A stretch of DNA of 64,000 nt, from the NCBI RefSeq assembly GCF_021532375.1, contig NZ_JAKGAP010000004.1, positions 16,127-80,126 on the forward strand, read 5' to 3'. The translations under genes and the position numbers were made by a program. Source of the stretch: Paenibacillus alkaliterrae (GTDB lineage Bacteria > Bacillota > Bacilli > Paenibacillales > Paenibacillaceae). Below are positions 16,560 through 25,504 of the stretch, one piece after another (position 1 is the stretch's first letter; every line of letters begins with the position of its first letter). A model generated the notes under the pieces. The model ran no database searches and was not told the origin of the DNA. It saw only the letters and a list, made by a program, of their open reading frames with translations.

Positions 16560-17222
16560 TTATTTCTCAAACGGAGACTTCAAGCCCCGCTCCAGCTTAT
16601 CGATCGCTGCGGTCACGCGGTTAGTACGCGTCTCCTCCCGCTTAGCCTCGATGATCCACTTGATAAAGTCGCGCCGCTTAGCAGCTGTCAGGCTGCCGCG
16701 GAAGAAATCATCCGCAACTGAGGAAGTCTTCAGAGCGATGGCCAAATCATCTGGCAATGGAAGCTCATCTGCAGGCGAATTGGACGCACGACCGCTGTTT
16801 AAAGCCGCAATGGAAGCTGATGCCGTACGCTTCTTAGGAGCGGTGCCTTCCGGACGATAACGCATGGACGACCAAGTATCGTCCACTGAGATCATCGCCA
16901 CGCCTTCCATGTTCAGCTTCAGCATTTGCTTCCAGCCTGTATCGCGGTTAATGTCAGTCTTGATCTTGGACGAGCCCTTCGGATACGTGATCCATAGCAT
17001 GCCGTCATTCTTTACAGCGTTTACTGCTGCTGGAGCATGCTCCTCTAGTTCTGCCATCGATAAGACGAACAGCATTACAAAGTCATACTGCCCTCCCTTA
17101 TCCAAGACCGTTGTTTCAGCAGTAAGACCAAGCTCCTCCAAATAATCATCGGAAGGCGCCTTGAGTACCAACGCCTTCATCTCTGGCGACAATCTCAGCT
17201 TTTTCACTAATGCCTCGTTCAT
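16560..17222 (-). CDS. YdeI/OmpD-associated family protein
   Basis: The protein has 220 residues in two parts. The N-terminal half (residues 1-125) resembles DUF3052-like or methyltransferase-like proteins: LVLKAPSDDYLEELG, FVMLFVLSMAELEEHAPAAVNAVKNDGMLWITYPKGSS. The C-terminal part (LPLPDDLAIALKTSSVADDFFRGSLTAAKRRDFIKWIIEAKREETRTNRVTAAI) is the YdeI/OmdA domain, about 60 residues. The YdeI domain was linked to bacteriocin protection in Gram-negatives, but its chemistry is unknown. Its ATG overlaps the tcdA stop by four bases, so translation is coupled. I cannot give a function. Confidence 0.8.
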   Translation of the reverse strand: MNEALVKKLRLSPEMKALVLKAPSDDYLEELGLTAETTVLDKGGQYDFVMLFVLSMAELEEHAPAAVNAVKNDGMLWITYPKGSSKIKTDINRDTGWKQMLKLNMEGVAMISVDDTWSSMRYRPEGTAPKKRTASASIAALNSGRASNSPADELPLPDDLAIALKTSSVADDFFRGSLTAAKRRDFIKWIIEAKREETRTNRVTAAIDKLERGLKSPFEK

Positions 17223-17974
17223 AGCTCGATTCCGCCCGATTCCAGCAGATCCTTTACAACGACGCTTACCATGATAAGGCCAGCTACCGGAGGTACGAAG
17301 GCGTTGCTCGCAGGAGGCTGCTTCGCTTTCCGAATTTCAGGAGCATTTGCCGGTACGATGCGCTCAGTGACATCCACGCGCGGCTTCATGGGCAGCTCGG
17401 ACGAGAAGACGACCTTTACGCCCCGCTTAATGCCGTCCTTGCGAAGCTTCGTTCGCACGACTCGCGCAACCGGGTCTGTGTGCGTCTTGGAAATATCGAC
17501 AACCTGGAACTTCGTCGGATCCATTTTGTTCGCGGCGCCCATGCTCGATATGATCGGAATTTTCCGTTCCAAGCATTGCTTGATCAAATGAACCTTGTAA
17601 ATTATTGTATCCGAAGCATCTACGACGTAATCGAGCGGGTAAGCAAATAGCTGCTCGTAAGTTTCTTCCGTATAGAACATACGGAGCGCCACGACGTCGC
17701 ATTCCGGATTAATGAGCTTGATTCGGTCGCGCATAAGGTCTGTTTTCGGCTGTCCAACCGTCGTCGTCAACGCATGAACCTGACGATTGACGTTCGTAAT
17801 GTCGACTACATCTTTGTCGATCAGAATGATTCGTCCTACGCCCGTACGCGCCAACGCCTCAGCCGCAATGCCGCCTACGCCGCCGATGCCGAGCACGGCA
17901 ACCGTGCTCCCCTTCATCAGCTGTAATCCTTCCGGCCCGATGGCCAGCTCCGTACGTGAAAATTGGTGAAGCAT
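17219..17974 (-). CDS. tcdA: tRNA threonylcarbamoyladenosine dehydratase TcdA
   Basis: The 251-residue ThiF/E1-like enzyme makes cyclic t6A at A37 of tRNAs with ATP. The nucleotide-binding Rossmann motif is VAVLGIGGVGGIAAEALARTGVGRIILID, followed by NRQVHALTTTVGQPK. YVVDASDTIIYKVHLI and SSMGAANKMDPTKF match the CsdL/TcdA/YgdL branch. B. subtilis yrvM is likewise next to aspS. The 29-bp gap to aspS is too short for the 6S RNA gene that Bacillus carries at this position. Confidence 0.94.
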   Translation of the reverse strand: MLHQFSRTELAIGPEGLQLMKGSTVAVLGIGGVGGIAAEALARTGVGRIILIDKDVVDITNVNRQVHALTTTVGQPKTDLMRDRIKLINPECDVVALRMFYTEETYEQLFAYPLDYVVDASDTIIYKVHLIKQCLERKIPIISSMGAANKMDPTKFQVVDISKTHTDPVARVVRTKLRKDGIKRGVKVVFSSELPMKPRVDVTERIVPANAPEIRKAKQPPASNAFVPPVAGLIMVSVVVKDLLESGGIEL

Positions 17975-18003
17975 CCGGCTGCCGCCTCCTTTGCTTATTC
18001 CGC

Positions 18004-19818
18004 TTACTTATCGCTATTGTCTACTGCTGCGCTCGCTGCCGCAACTGGCTGCTTCGGCTTAATGACCGTGCGGATATGAAGCTGCTCAAGCTGCGATAGC
18101 TCAACCTCGGACGGAGCGTCGCAGAGCAAGTCAGTCGCGCTGGCCGTTTTCGGAAATGCGATCGTTTCACGCAGGTTCGTACGACCGGTAAGAAGCATGA
18201 CCAGACGGTCGAAACCGAATGCAATGCCGCCATGCGGAGGTGTTCCATATTCGAAAGCGTCCAGCAGGAAGCCGAATTTCTCTTGCGCTTCCTCCATGCT
18301 GAAGCCTAGAGCCTTGAACATTTGCTCTTGTACTTCACGCTTGTAAATTCGCATCGAGCCGCCGCCTACTTCATAGCCGTTCAAAACGAGATCGTACGCT
18401 TGCGCGCGGATTTGTCCCGGATCTGTTTCGAAGTAGTGAAGATCTTCCTCGTTCGGCCGCGTGAACGGGTGATGCTCAGCTACATAACGTTTTGCATCCT
18501 CATCCCAGCCGAGCAGAGGGAAATCGACTACCCAAGCGAATTTGAATTTCGACTCATCAATCAGACCAAGATCCTTGCCGAGCTTTGAACGGAGGTTGCC
18601 AAGCACATCGGCAACTACCTTCTTCTTATCGGCAGAAAAAGTGAGCAAATCTCCTTCTTCAACCTGCAGGCGCTCCGTCAACGCGGCAATCTCTTCCGGC
18701 TTCAGGAATTTAACGATCGGTCCGCGCCATTCGCCGTCCTTCACCGTAATCCACGCAAGACCTTTGCCTCCGTAACGAGCTGCGAACGGCTGCAAATCGT
18801 CAAGCTCCTTGCGGCTCCAGCTCGCACAGCCCTTAGCGTTCAACGCTTTTACAACGCCTCCGCTTGCCGCTACGCTAGCGAATACCTTCACGTCGCTGCC
18901 CGATACAATATCGGTAATATCTTCGATTTCAAGACCAAACCGGAGATCTGGTTTGTCTGAGCCGTATTTGTTCATCGCATCCGAGTACGTGATCCGTTGA
19001 AACGGAAGCTCCAGCTCCACGCCAACCGTCTCGCGAAGAAGCTTAGCCGTTAATTGCTCCATCAACGCAAGCAATTGGTCCTGCGATAGAAATGAAGTCT
19101 CGATGTCGACCTGCGTAAATTCCGGCTGACGGTCTGCACGAAGATCCTCATCGCGGAAGCAGCGGGCGATTTGGTAATAACGCTCTATACCGCCAACCAT
19201 TAGCAGCTGCTTGAAAATTTGCGGCGATTGCGGCAATGCGAAGAACTCACCTTCATGCACGCGGCTCGGTACCAAGTAATCGCGGGCGCCTTCCGGCGTG
19301 CTTTTCGTCAGTATTGGCGTTTCCACATCGATAAAGCCTTCTCCGTCGAGGAAATCGCGGAACACCTTCGCCGCTTTCGAGCGAAGCAGAAGCGTACGCT
19401 GCATTTCCGGGCGGCGCAAATCCAAATACCGGTATTTCAAACGCAGCGACTCATCTACTTCGACGCCGTCTTCGATAGGAAACGGCGGCGTTTTTGCGGC
19501 GTTCATGACTTCAATGTTCGTTACGCGCACTTCGATTTCGCCTGTTGCCAGATTAGCATTGTAGGTTTCGGCATCACGTTCAACGACCGTACCTTGAATC
19601 GCAAGCACGTACTCGTTACGGGCGCGGTCTGCGATTGCAAGCGCATCGCCCGAGAAATCCGGGTTAAATACCGTTTGTACGATTCCGGAACGATCGCGAA
19701 GATCGATAAATAGTACGCCGCCGAGATCGCGGCGGCGCTGTACCCAGCCGTTCAAAGTAACGGTTTGACCAACGTCCGCTTTCGTTAGCAGGCCGCAGTG
19801 ATGAGTCTTCAACAACAT
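18004..19818 (-). CDS. aspS: Aspartyl-tRNA synthetase
   Basis: The 604-residue bacterial-type class IIb enzyme has an N-terminal OB-fold anticodon domain ([29 protein letters not shown]), a catalytic domain with [13 protein letters not shown] and [22 protein letters not shown], and a GAD insertion. Motif 3 is [18 protein letters not shown] 19818 is 10 nt from aaggag; the ATG three codons earlier is only one base from it. It lies 46 nt after hisS, and both are presumably controlled by the T-box upstream of hisS. Whether it charges only tRNA-Asp or also tRNA-Asn cannot be read here. Confidence 0.97.
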   Translation of the reverse strand: MLLKTHHCGLLTKADVGQTVTLNGWVQRRRDLGGVLFIDLRDRSGIVQTVFNPDFSGDALAIADRARNEYVLAIQGTVVERDAETYNANLATGEIEVRVTNIEVMNAAKTPPFPIEDGVEVDESLRLKYRYLDLRRPEMQRTLLLRSKAAKVFRDFLDGEGFIDVETPILTKSTPEGARDYLVPSRVHEGEFFALPQSPQIFKQLLMVGGIERYYQIARCFRDEDLRADRQPEFTQVDIETSFLSQDQLLALMEQLTAKLLRETVGVELELPFQRITYSDAMNKYGSDKPDLRFGLEIEDITDIVSGSDVKVFASVAASGGVVKALNAKGCASWSRKELDDLQPFAARYGGKGLAWITVKDGEWRGPIVKFLKPEEIAALTERLQVEEGDLLTFSADKKKVVADVLGNLRSKLGKDLGLIDESKFKFAWVVDFPLLGWDEDAKRYVAEHHPFTRPNEEDLHYFETDPGQIRAQAYDLVLNGYEVGGGSMRIYKREVQEQMFKALGFSMEEAQEKFGFLLDAFEYGTPPHGGIAFGFDRLVMLLTGRTNLRETIAFPKTASATDLLCDAPSEVELSQLEQLHIRTVIKPKQPVAAASAAVDNSDK

Positions 19819-19864
19819 AATTTTCATGCTCCTTATTTAATTAGAATGGTTTATTTGGTGATTC

Positions 19865-21112
19865 TTAACCGCTAATTTCGTCGGCTAGCTTATCTAGCGC
19901 CACGAAGCGCTGCTCGCCCTTTGTCATATCCTTAAGCGCGATTTCGCCCCGCGCAAGCTCGTCATCGCCGAGTATAGCCGTGTAACGTGCCTGAAGCCGG
20001 TCTGCCGACTTCATCTGCGCCTTCATCTTGCGTCCGAGATAATCGCGCTCCGCCTTGATGCCCCGCTGTCTAAGCTGATAAACGAGCTTCGTTACCTCTC
20101 GTTCAGCCGCATCGCCCAGAGCGACAAGATAAACGTCGACCTGATTAAAAGCGGGCAATTCGGTTTCTTGATGCTGCAGCAGTAAAATCGTTCTTTCAAG
20201 ACCGAGGCCAAGGCCGACGCCCGGCTGATCGGGACCGCCGATTTCAGCCACGAGACCGTTATAACGTCCGCCGCCTCCAACCGTATCGATCGCTCCGATC
20301 CCTTCGGCTTTGTATTCAAAAGCCGTATGCGTGTAGTAGTCCAGACCGCGTACGAGACGGTGGTTAATCGTGAACGGAATGCCCATATCGCTTAAGTACA
20401 TTTGCACCTTGTTGAAATGAATTTGGCATTCCTCGTCCAGGCTGTCCAGAATAGACGGCGCTTCTGCAAAATGTTCCTGATCAACCTTGCAATCCAGCAC
20501 CCGCAGCGGATTGCGGTCCATCCGGGACTGGCAATCCTTGCAGAGCAGCTCCCGCTTCGGCTCCAGGAAAGCAAGCAGGCGCTCGCGGAAAGCGGCGCGA
20601 ACGGCGGAAGTACCGACCGAGTTGACCTCCACGCGTACGCCCTTCAAACCTACCTCCGTATAGAACGTATAGCCAAGCGCGATAACCTCCGCATCCAGTG
20701 CGGGATCTGCAGATCCCAAAGCCTCAATACCGAATTGATGAAGCTGGCGGTAACGTCCGGCCTGTGGACGCTCATAACGGAACATCGGACCGATGTAATA
20801 CAGCTTAGAAACATCCGGTTCGCCATACAGCTTATTTTCCACATAGGATCTGACAACGCCCGCTGTACCTTCCGGACGAAGCGTAAGGCTGCGATTGCCG
20901 CGGTCGGTAAAGGTATACATCTCTTTCTCGACGATATCCGTCGTTTCGCCTACTCCGCGTTGGAATAACTCTGTCGATTCAAAAATCGGCGTTCTAATTT
21001 CACGGAAGTTATAGCGCTGGCAGATGTCGCGAGCCTTTTGCTCGACGTATTGCCATCTCTCTACCGCGCCGGGCAATATATCCTGCGTGCCCGGCATTTT
21101 TTGAAATGCCAT
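19865..21112 (-). CDS. hisS: Histidyl-tRNA synthetase
   Basis: The 415-residue class II enzyme begins MAFQKMPGTQDILPG. Motif 2 is RPEGTAGVVRSYVENKL to FRYERPQAGRYRQLHQFG; the histidine-specific motif RGLDYYTHTAFEY is present; motif 3 is GVGLGLGLERTILLL; the C-terminal anticodon domain includes DVYLVALGDAAEREV. ATG 21112 is preceded by aggaggttttataag; the longer frame reads back into the T-box terminator. It heads the hisS-aspS pair. Confidence 0.97.
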   Translation of the reverse strand: MAFQKMPGTQDILPGAVERWQYVEQKARDICQRYNFREIRTPIFESTELFQRGVGETTDIVEKEMYTFTDRGNRSLTLRPEGTAGVVRSYVENKLYGEPDVSKLYYIGPMFRYERPQAGRYRQLHQFGIEALGSADPALDAEVIALGYTFYTEVGLKGVRVEVNSVGTSAVRAAFRERLLAFLEPKRELLCKDCQSRMDRNPLRVLDCKVDQEHFAEAPSILDSLDEECQIHFNKVQMYLSDMGIPFTINHRLVRGLDYYTHTAFEYKAEGIGAIDTVGGGGRYNGLVAEIGGPDQPGVGLGLGLERTILLLQHQETELPAFNQVDVYLVALGDAAEREVTKLVYQLRQRGIKAERDYLGRKMKAQMKSADRLQARYTAILGDDELARGEIALKDMTKGEQRFVALDKLADEISG

Positions 21113-21159
21113 CTTATAAAACCTCCTGCCCCCGTATAAGAACTGGTTAATCTTCGGAA

Positions 21160-21480
21160 AACACAAAAAACTCCCGTTCCTAACGACTTGCGCCGAAAGG
21201 GACGAGAGTATAGCTCCCGTGGTACCACCCACATTCCGAGCCTGCATCCGATGCAGAAGCTCGCTTCAAACGGTTAACGTCCGTCATCCGCAGTCCGGCT
21301 ACTTCAGTTCGATCCGGCATGCTCGTCGCTTGCCCGATTCAACTGATCATTCACCGTCTGTTCTCCGGGAGGTCTATTCATTCCACCAATATAAGGATGC
21401 TTGCAGCCGAATGGCATCCCTCTCTGAGTATAACGCGCAGAATTACTTTGTCCCATCAATGAATCCATATCATTCATACT
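21160..21480 (-). promoter_or_regulatory. T-box leader of hisS-aspS
   Basis: On the minus strand the leader contains a Stem I-like region with cagagaggga, and a T-box core gggtggtaccacgg (plus coordinates 21218-21231), followed by a terminator (ctctcgtccc...ggaacgggag, then TTTTTT; 21165-21210). By position it should sense tRNA-His, and perhaps tRNA-Asp as in other hisS-aspS operons. I could not assign the specifier codon by eye. Confidence 0.92.
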
Positions 21481-21488
21481 GACTGTTA

Positions 21489-21517
21489 ATTTTACCTTTC
21501 GAAAAGAGGAAAGTCAA
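21489..21517 (-). promoter_or_regulatory. Sigma-A promoter of hisS-aspS
   Basis: TTGACT (21512-21517), 17 bases, TAAAAT (21489-21494) on the minus strand, directly upstream of the T-box. Confidence 0.75.
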
Positions 21518-21547
21518 GGCGGATCTGCCTACTCTGAAAAAAGGCAG

Positions 21548-21577
21548 AAAAAAACCTACAAAACCAGTTTGCAGGTC
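21548..21577 (-). terminator. Terminator upstream of the hisS promoter
   Basis: On the minus strand cctgcaaa-ctggt-tttgtagg is followed by TTTTTTT. It shields hisS from transcription arriving from the apt/rel/dtd side. Confidence 0.75.
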
Positions 21578-21795
21578 CAAAAGTAAAATATATTTTTAAA
21601 AAGGGGGTCGAGATTTATTATAGGTCAACGATATTAAAAAAAAGTTAGAGTTTGATTACAAAAATATTACAATTTCGTAAGCGTTTTTATGACAGACTGG
21701 TTTTATTTTATATGGCCTTCGTCGTTCTTTATCTGTGCGTGCAACATAGACAGCCGCCCGGTCAGCCCACCTGGGCGGCGCTATCCTTCATGAGG
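21578..21795. other. AT-rich non-coding stretch
   Basis: Positions 21578-21720 are unusually AT-rich with poly-A runs and no supported frame. A GC-rich hairpin (gccgccc/gggcggc, 21753-21779) follows the small ORF ending at 21796 but lacks a T-tail. I see no promoter or origin motif. Confidence 0.5.
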
Positions 21796-21963
21796 TTAAT
21801 GGCCAATATTATCGCGGCGAGGATGATGAGGGAAGCCCATCCACTCTTCAGCGGCTTCCATGTCTTCCTCCAGCTCCTCCATTACCCTTGCTTCTCTGCG
21901 ATCAGGGTGCAGCAGGCTCCTGGAGAAACGCTCCATGCTTTGTTCTTTGCGTGATTGATGCAT
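21796..21963 (-). CDS. Small charged protein of unknown function
   Basis: The frame of 55 codons starts at ATG 21963, 10 nt after ggagg, and encodes MHQSRKEQSMERFSRSLLHP, then an acidic helix (ARVMEELEEDMEAAEEW) and a basic HHPRRD tail. No family is recognised. A GC-rich hairpin follows 17 nt after the stop. It lies 92 nt downstream of dtd on the same strand and could be the last gene of that transcript. The frame extends upstream to 22047 without a ribosome binding site. Low complexity leaves some doubt that it is translated. Confidence 0.45.
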   Translation of the reverse strand: MHQSRKEQSMERFSRSLLHPDRREARVMEELEEDMEAAEEWMGFPHHPRRDNIGH

Positions 21964-22055
21964 TCGCAGTAGTCCTCCAATATAGCATAAAGCACGCGCC
22001 GGTTCTTTGAAGCGCCAGCACAGCTTTATGTATATTGTTACCCGCAATCGCCTTC

Positions 22056-22499
22056 TTAAGCGCCGCTTTCCAAAATTAATGTGACCGGACCTGAATTAAT
22101 GAATTCAACGTCCATCATCGCGCCGAAACGTCCCGTTTCGACTACAAGTCCAAGCGAGCGCAGCGTGTCGTTTAACTTAAGGTAAAGCTGCTCCGCATGC
22201 TCCGGTCTGGCCGCGGCCATAAAATTCGGCCGCCTGCCTTTGCGGCAATCTCCGTACAATGTGAATTGCGATACCGACAGCAACTGCCCACCGATATCGG
22301 TTACCGAATGATTCATTTTGCCTGCTTCATCCTCAAAAATGCGCAAACCGGCTATTTTGTCAGCCATCCAGCGAACATCAGCTTCCGTATCCTCATGCGT
22401 GATGCCGACTAGCAGCACAAGACCGAATTCAATTGCGCCAACAGGCTCACCGTCAATGAAGACCTTTGCCTGCTTGCTGCGCTGTACAACAACCTTCAC
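22056..22499 (-). CDS. dtd: D-aminoacyl-tRNA deacylase
   Basis: The 147-residue enzyme removes D-amino acids (and glycine from tRNA-Ala) from t[24 protein letters not shown] is the usual start, [25 protein letters not shown] holds the SQFTL motif, and the C-terminal [11 protein letters not shown] holds the GP cis-proline motif. It follows rel by 62 nt, as in B. subtilis (relA-dtd). Confidence 0.96.
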   Translation of the reverse strand: MKVVVQRSKQAKVFIDGEPVGAIEFGLVLLVGITHEDTEADVRWMADKIAGLRIFEDEAGKMNHSVTDIGGQLLSVSQFTLYGDCRKGRRPNFMAAARPEHAEQLYLKLNDTLRSLGLVVETGRFGAMMDVEFINSGPVTLILESGA

Positions 22500-22561
22500 T
22501 GCTATAAACCTCCGATACCCGTTTCATGCATTACCGTCATTTCCGAATTTGCGCTTCGTGA

Positions 22562-24742
22562 TTACTGCATAATTCGCTGTACGGAATAAATGTCCTGAAC
22601 CCGCTTTATTTTCTCAACGACCGACGATAGATGATCGATGTTGCGAATGAGCACCGTCATATGGATAAGCGCCATTTTATTTTTAACCGAACGACCCGTA
22701 ACGGCCGAAATATTCGTTTTACTCTCGGACACGGCCTGCAGCACTTCATTCAGCAGCCCTCTGCGGTCATTTCCCGTAATCTCAATGTCCACACTGTAGT
22801 TGGCCTCGATGGAATCTTCCCATTCCACCTCGATGACGCGTTCGCCCTCTTCCCCTTGATCGCCGAACGGGATGTTCGTGCAATCCATCCGGTGAACGGA
22901 TACGCCGCGCCCGCGCGTAATATAACCGACGATCGAATCCCCTGGCACCGGGTTGCAGCAGCGTGCAAACCTGACGAGCAAATTGTCGACGCCTCTCACC
23001 GTTACGCCTTGATTTGGCCTTGTACGCCGATTTCCCGGCGATTTAATTTCCTTCACTTCGGCAGTTAACTCAAGCTGGTTCGCAAGCTCCGCTTCCTTGC
23101 GCATCTTCTCGGTCAGCTTTGTGCATATTTGCGCCGCCGTAATGCCTCCGAAGCCGATAGCCGACATCATATCCTCGATATCGTTAAAGGCAAACTTCGA
23201 CGCGGCTTCCTGCAGCTTATCGTCATGCAGCCATGCGGACGGCTCCAGCCCGAGCCGTTTCAGCTCGCGCTCAATCATGTCCCGACCCTTCGCTACATTC
23301 TCCTCGCGCTTCTCCTTCTTGAACCACTGCCTGATCTTGCTGCGGGCATGAGAGGATTGAGCGATTTTCACCCAGTCCTGGCTCGGCCCGTATGAATGCT
23401 TCGAGGTTAATATTTCAATGATATCACCCGTCTTCAGCTTATGGTCAAGCGGGACAATCCTGCTGTTCACCTTCGCGCCTATCGTACGATTGCCGATCTC
23501 CGTATGAATGCGGTAGGCAAAATCAAGCGGAACGGAGCCGGCAGGAAGCTCGATAACCTCGCCGCTAGGCGTGAAGACGAAAACCAAATCGGCAAAAAAG
23601 TCCATTTTGAGCGATTCCATAAATTCGGATGCGTCGCGCGCCTCATGCTGGAGCTCCAATATTTCGCGGAACCAGGACATTTTGTCCTCAAAGCTGCCTC
23701 CAGGCACGAGCGAGCCTTCCTTGTAGGCCCAATGCGCCGCGATTCCGTACTCGGATGTTCTGTGCATATCCCATGTCCGAATCTGCACCTCGGTCGGCTC
23801 TCCGTTAGGACCGATAACGGTCGTATGAAGAGACTGATACATATTCGCCTTCGGCATGGCAATATAATCCTTAAAGCGGCCCGGCATCGGCTTCCATAAC
23901 GTATGAATGATGCCCAGTGTCGCATAACAGTCTTTTATATTATCGACAATGATACGAATAGCGAGCAAATCATAAATTTCGGTGAACTGCTTGTTTCGAT
24001 CGGTCATTTTTTTGTAAATGCTGTACAAATGTTTAGGGCGTCCGGAAATATCGCCCTCGATGCCCATTTCATCCAGCTTCTCAGTAATGCGCGAAATAAC
24101 ATCCTCAATAAACTGCTCGCGTTCCGCGCGTTTCTTCTTCATAAGATTCGCGATACGGTAATATTGCTGCGGATTCAAATAGCGAAGCGCGATGTCTTCC
24201 ATTTCCCACTTAATAGCCGAAATACCAAGACGATGCGCGATCGGGCAAAATATTTCCAACGTTTCGTATGCGATGCGGCGCTGAGCTTCCTCCGATTGAA
24301 ACTTGAGCGTGCGCATGTTATGCAGCCGATCCGCAAGCTTGATCAGAATTACGCGAATATCCTGCGCCATCGCGACAAACATTTTGCGGTAATTTTCGTT
24401 CTGCTGCTCTTCCTTGGAACGAAATTTAATTTTTTCGAGCTTCGTTAAACCATCTACCAGCATCGCACACGTTTCGCCAAATTTTGCACGAACGGTCTGC
24501 AAATCCACTGTCGTATCCTCAACGACATCATGAAGCAGTGCCGCGATTATCGACAGCACGTCCATTTGCATATCAACAAGTATATCAGCAACCGCAACGG
24601 GATGTAATATATAGGGTTCTCCCGATTTCCGCACTTGTCCGTGATGGGCTTGATCCGCGAAATCATAGGCTTCCTGGATGCGTTTAAGGTCCTGCTCTTT
24701 CATATAGGCGGATGCCTTCTCGAGTAAATGCTCAATGCCCAT
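22562..24742 (-). CDS. relA: Bifunctional (p)ppGpp synthetase/hydrolase Rel
   Basis: The 726-residue long RSH enzyme mediates the stringent response. The N-terminal HD hydrolase (HHGQVRKSGEPYILHPVAV; ALLHDVVEDT with HD at 71-72) is intact. The synthetase domain includes GRPKHLYSIYKKM and TTVIGPNGEPTEVQIRT. TGS (VFTPSGEVIELPAGSVPLDFAY), helical/zinc-finger (ARCCNPVPGD) and C-terminal ACT domains follow. Both activities should therefore be functional. The promoter at 24808-24837 and the terminator after apt make it independent of recJ-apt. Confidence 0.97.
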   Translation of the reverse strand: MGIEHLLEKASAYMKEQDLKRIQEAYDFADQAHHGQVRKSGEPYILHPVAVADILVDMQMDVLSIIAALLHDVVEDTTVDLQTVRAKFGETCAMLVDGLTKLEKIKFRSKEEQQNENYRKMFVAMAQDIRVILIKLADRLHNMRTLKFQSEEAQRRIAYETLEIFCPIAHRLGISAIKWEMEDIALRYLNPQQYYRIANLMKKKRAEREQFIEDVISRITEKLDEMGIEGDISGRPKHLYSIYKKMTDRNKQFTEIYDLLAIRIIVDNIKDCYATLGIIHTLWKPMPGRFKDYIAMPKANMYQSLHTTVIGPNGEPTEVQIRTWDMHRTSEYGIAAHWAYKEGSLVPGGSFEDKMSWFREILELQHEARDASEFMESLKMDFFADLVFVFTPSGEVIELPAGSVPLDFAYRIHTEIGNRTIGAKVNSRIVPLDHKLKTGDIIEILTSKHSYGPSQDWVKIAQSSHARSKIRQWFKKEKREENVAKGRDMIERELKRLGLEPSAWLHDDKLQEAASKFAFNDIEDMMSAIGFGGITAAQICTKLTEKMRKEAELANQLELTAEVKEIKSPGNRRTRPNQGVTVRGVDNLLVRFARCCNPVPGDSIVGYITRGRGVSVHRMDCTNIPFGDQGEEGERVIEVEWEDSIEANYSVDIEITGNDRRGLLNEVLQAVSESKTNISAVTGRSVKNKMALIHMTVLIRNIDHLSSVVEKIKRVQDIYSVQRIMQ

Positions 24743-24807
24743 GAAACGTCCCTTTCCAAGCGTAAACGGCTGCTAACCCATTCATGCGTTTTCCGAGTTT
24801 TTATAAT

Positions 24808-24837
24808 ATTATGCCTGTAATAACGTCACCGCGTCAA
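24808..24837 (-). promoter_or_regulatory. Sigma-A promoter of rel-dtd
   Basis: TTGACG (24832-24837), 18 bases, CATAAT (24808-24813) on the minus strand, 65 nt before the rel start and just after the apt terminator. Confidence 0.65.
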
Positions 24838-24861
24838 CTCCCGGAGCCTTTCATTGATAAA

Positions 24862-24910
24862 ATAAAACCGCCTGCCTTCGCACGTTATGTGCGGAAGGAG
24901 TCAGGCGGTT
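24862..24910 (-). terminator. Terminator of apt
   Basis: On the minus strand accgcctgactccttccgca pairs with a 3' arm ending aggcaggcggt, followed by TTTATTTT. It lies 29 nt after the apt stop. Confidence 0.85.
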
Positions 24911-24938
24911 CGTACAGTCGCGAGTCATGCAGCTTTAA

Positions 24939-25469
24939 TTATTCGTAAGTCATTAGTGAAAATACATCTATACCTTCGAGCTTATCGCGTCCATCCAAAT
25001 AAGCCAGCTCGATCAAGAAAGCCGCTCCGACTACCTCGCCGCCGAGCTGGCGAACCAGATTAATCGAGGTTGCAATCGTTCCCCCAGTCGCAAGCAAATC
25101 GTCAGCGATCAATACGCGCTGACCCGGCGCAATGGCGTCCTTGTGCATCGCAAGCTGATCCTTGCCATACTCGAGATCGTAATTAGCCGTAATTGTTTCT
25201 CCCGGCAATTTACCGCTCTTGCGAATCGGCGCGAAGCCTACCCCAAGCGCTAACGCGAGCGGCGCTCCTACTACAAAACCGCGAGCCTCCGGACCTGCGA
25301 TAACATCGATTTTCATATGCTGTACGGCTGCGCGCATCTCTTCGATGACCGCCCGGTATGCGCCCCCGTCCTTCAGCAGCGTCGTAATGTCTTTGAAACG
25401 GATGCCTGGCTGCGGGAAATCAGGAATAACCCGGATGTAATCTTTAAAATTGTATGGTGTGTTGGACAC
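24939..25469 (-). CDS. apt: Adenine phosphoribosyltransferase
   Basis: The 176-residue purine salvage enzyme makes AMP from adenine and PRPP. YIRVIPDFPQPGIRFKDITTLL is the usual start, AGPEARGFVVGAPLA follows, and the PRPP-binding loop is VLIADDLLATGGT. It lies between recJ and rel as in B. subtilis. It ends in a strong terminator. Confidence 0.97.
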   Translation of the reverse strand: MSNTPYNFKDYIRVIPDFPQPGIRFKDITTLLKDGGAYRAVIEEMRAAVQHMKIDVIAGPEARGFVVGAPLALALGVGFAPIRKSGKLPGETITANYDLEYGKDQLAMHKDAIAPGQRVLIADDLLATGGTIATSINLVRQLGGEVVGAAFLIELAYLDGRDKLEGIDVFSLMTYE

Positions 25470-25504
25470 GTATTCTCAACCTTTCCATTTCAACATCATT
25501 ATTA

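Noticed and set aside
21578..21720. AT-rich region as an origin-like or horizontally acquired segment
   Set aside because: No DnaA boxes, iterons, integrase or attachment repeats are visible, and it lies between a terminator and a small ORF in a conserved gene order.
21652..21954. 100-codon plus-strand frame in the same region
   Set aside because: It lacks a start with a ribosome binding site, crosses a GC-rich hairpin and overlaps the better-supported minus-strand small ORF.
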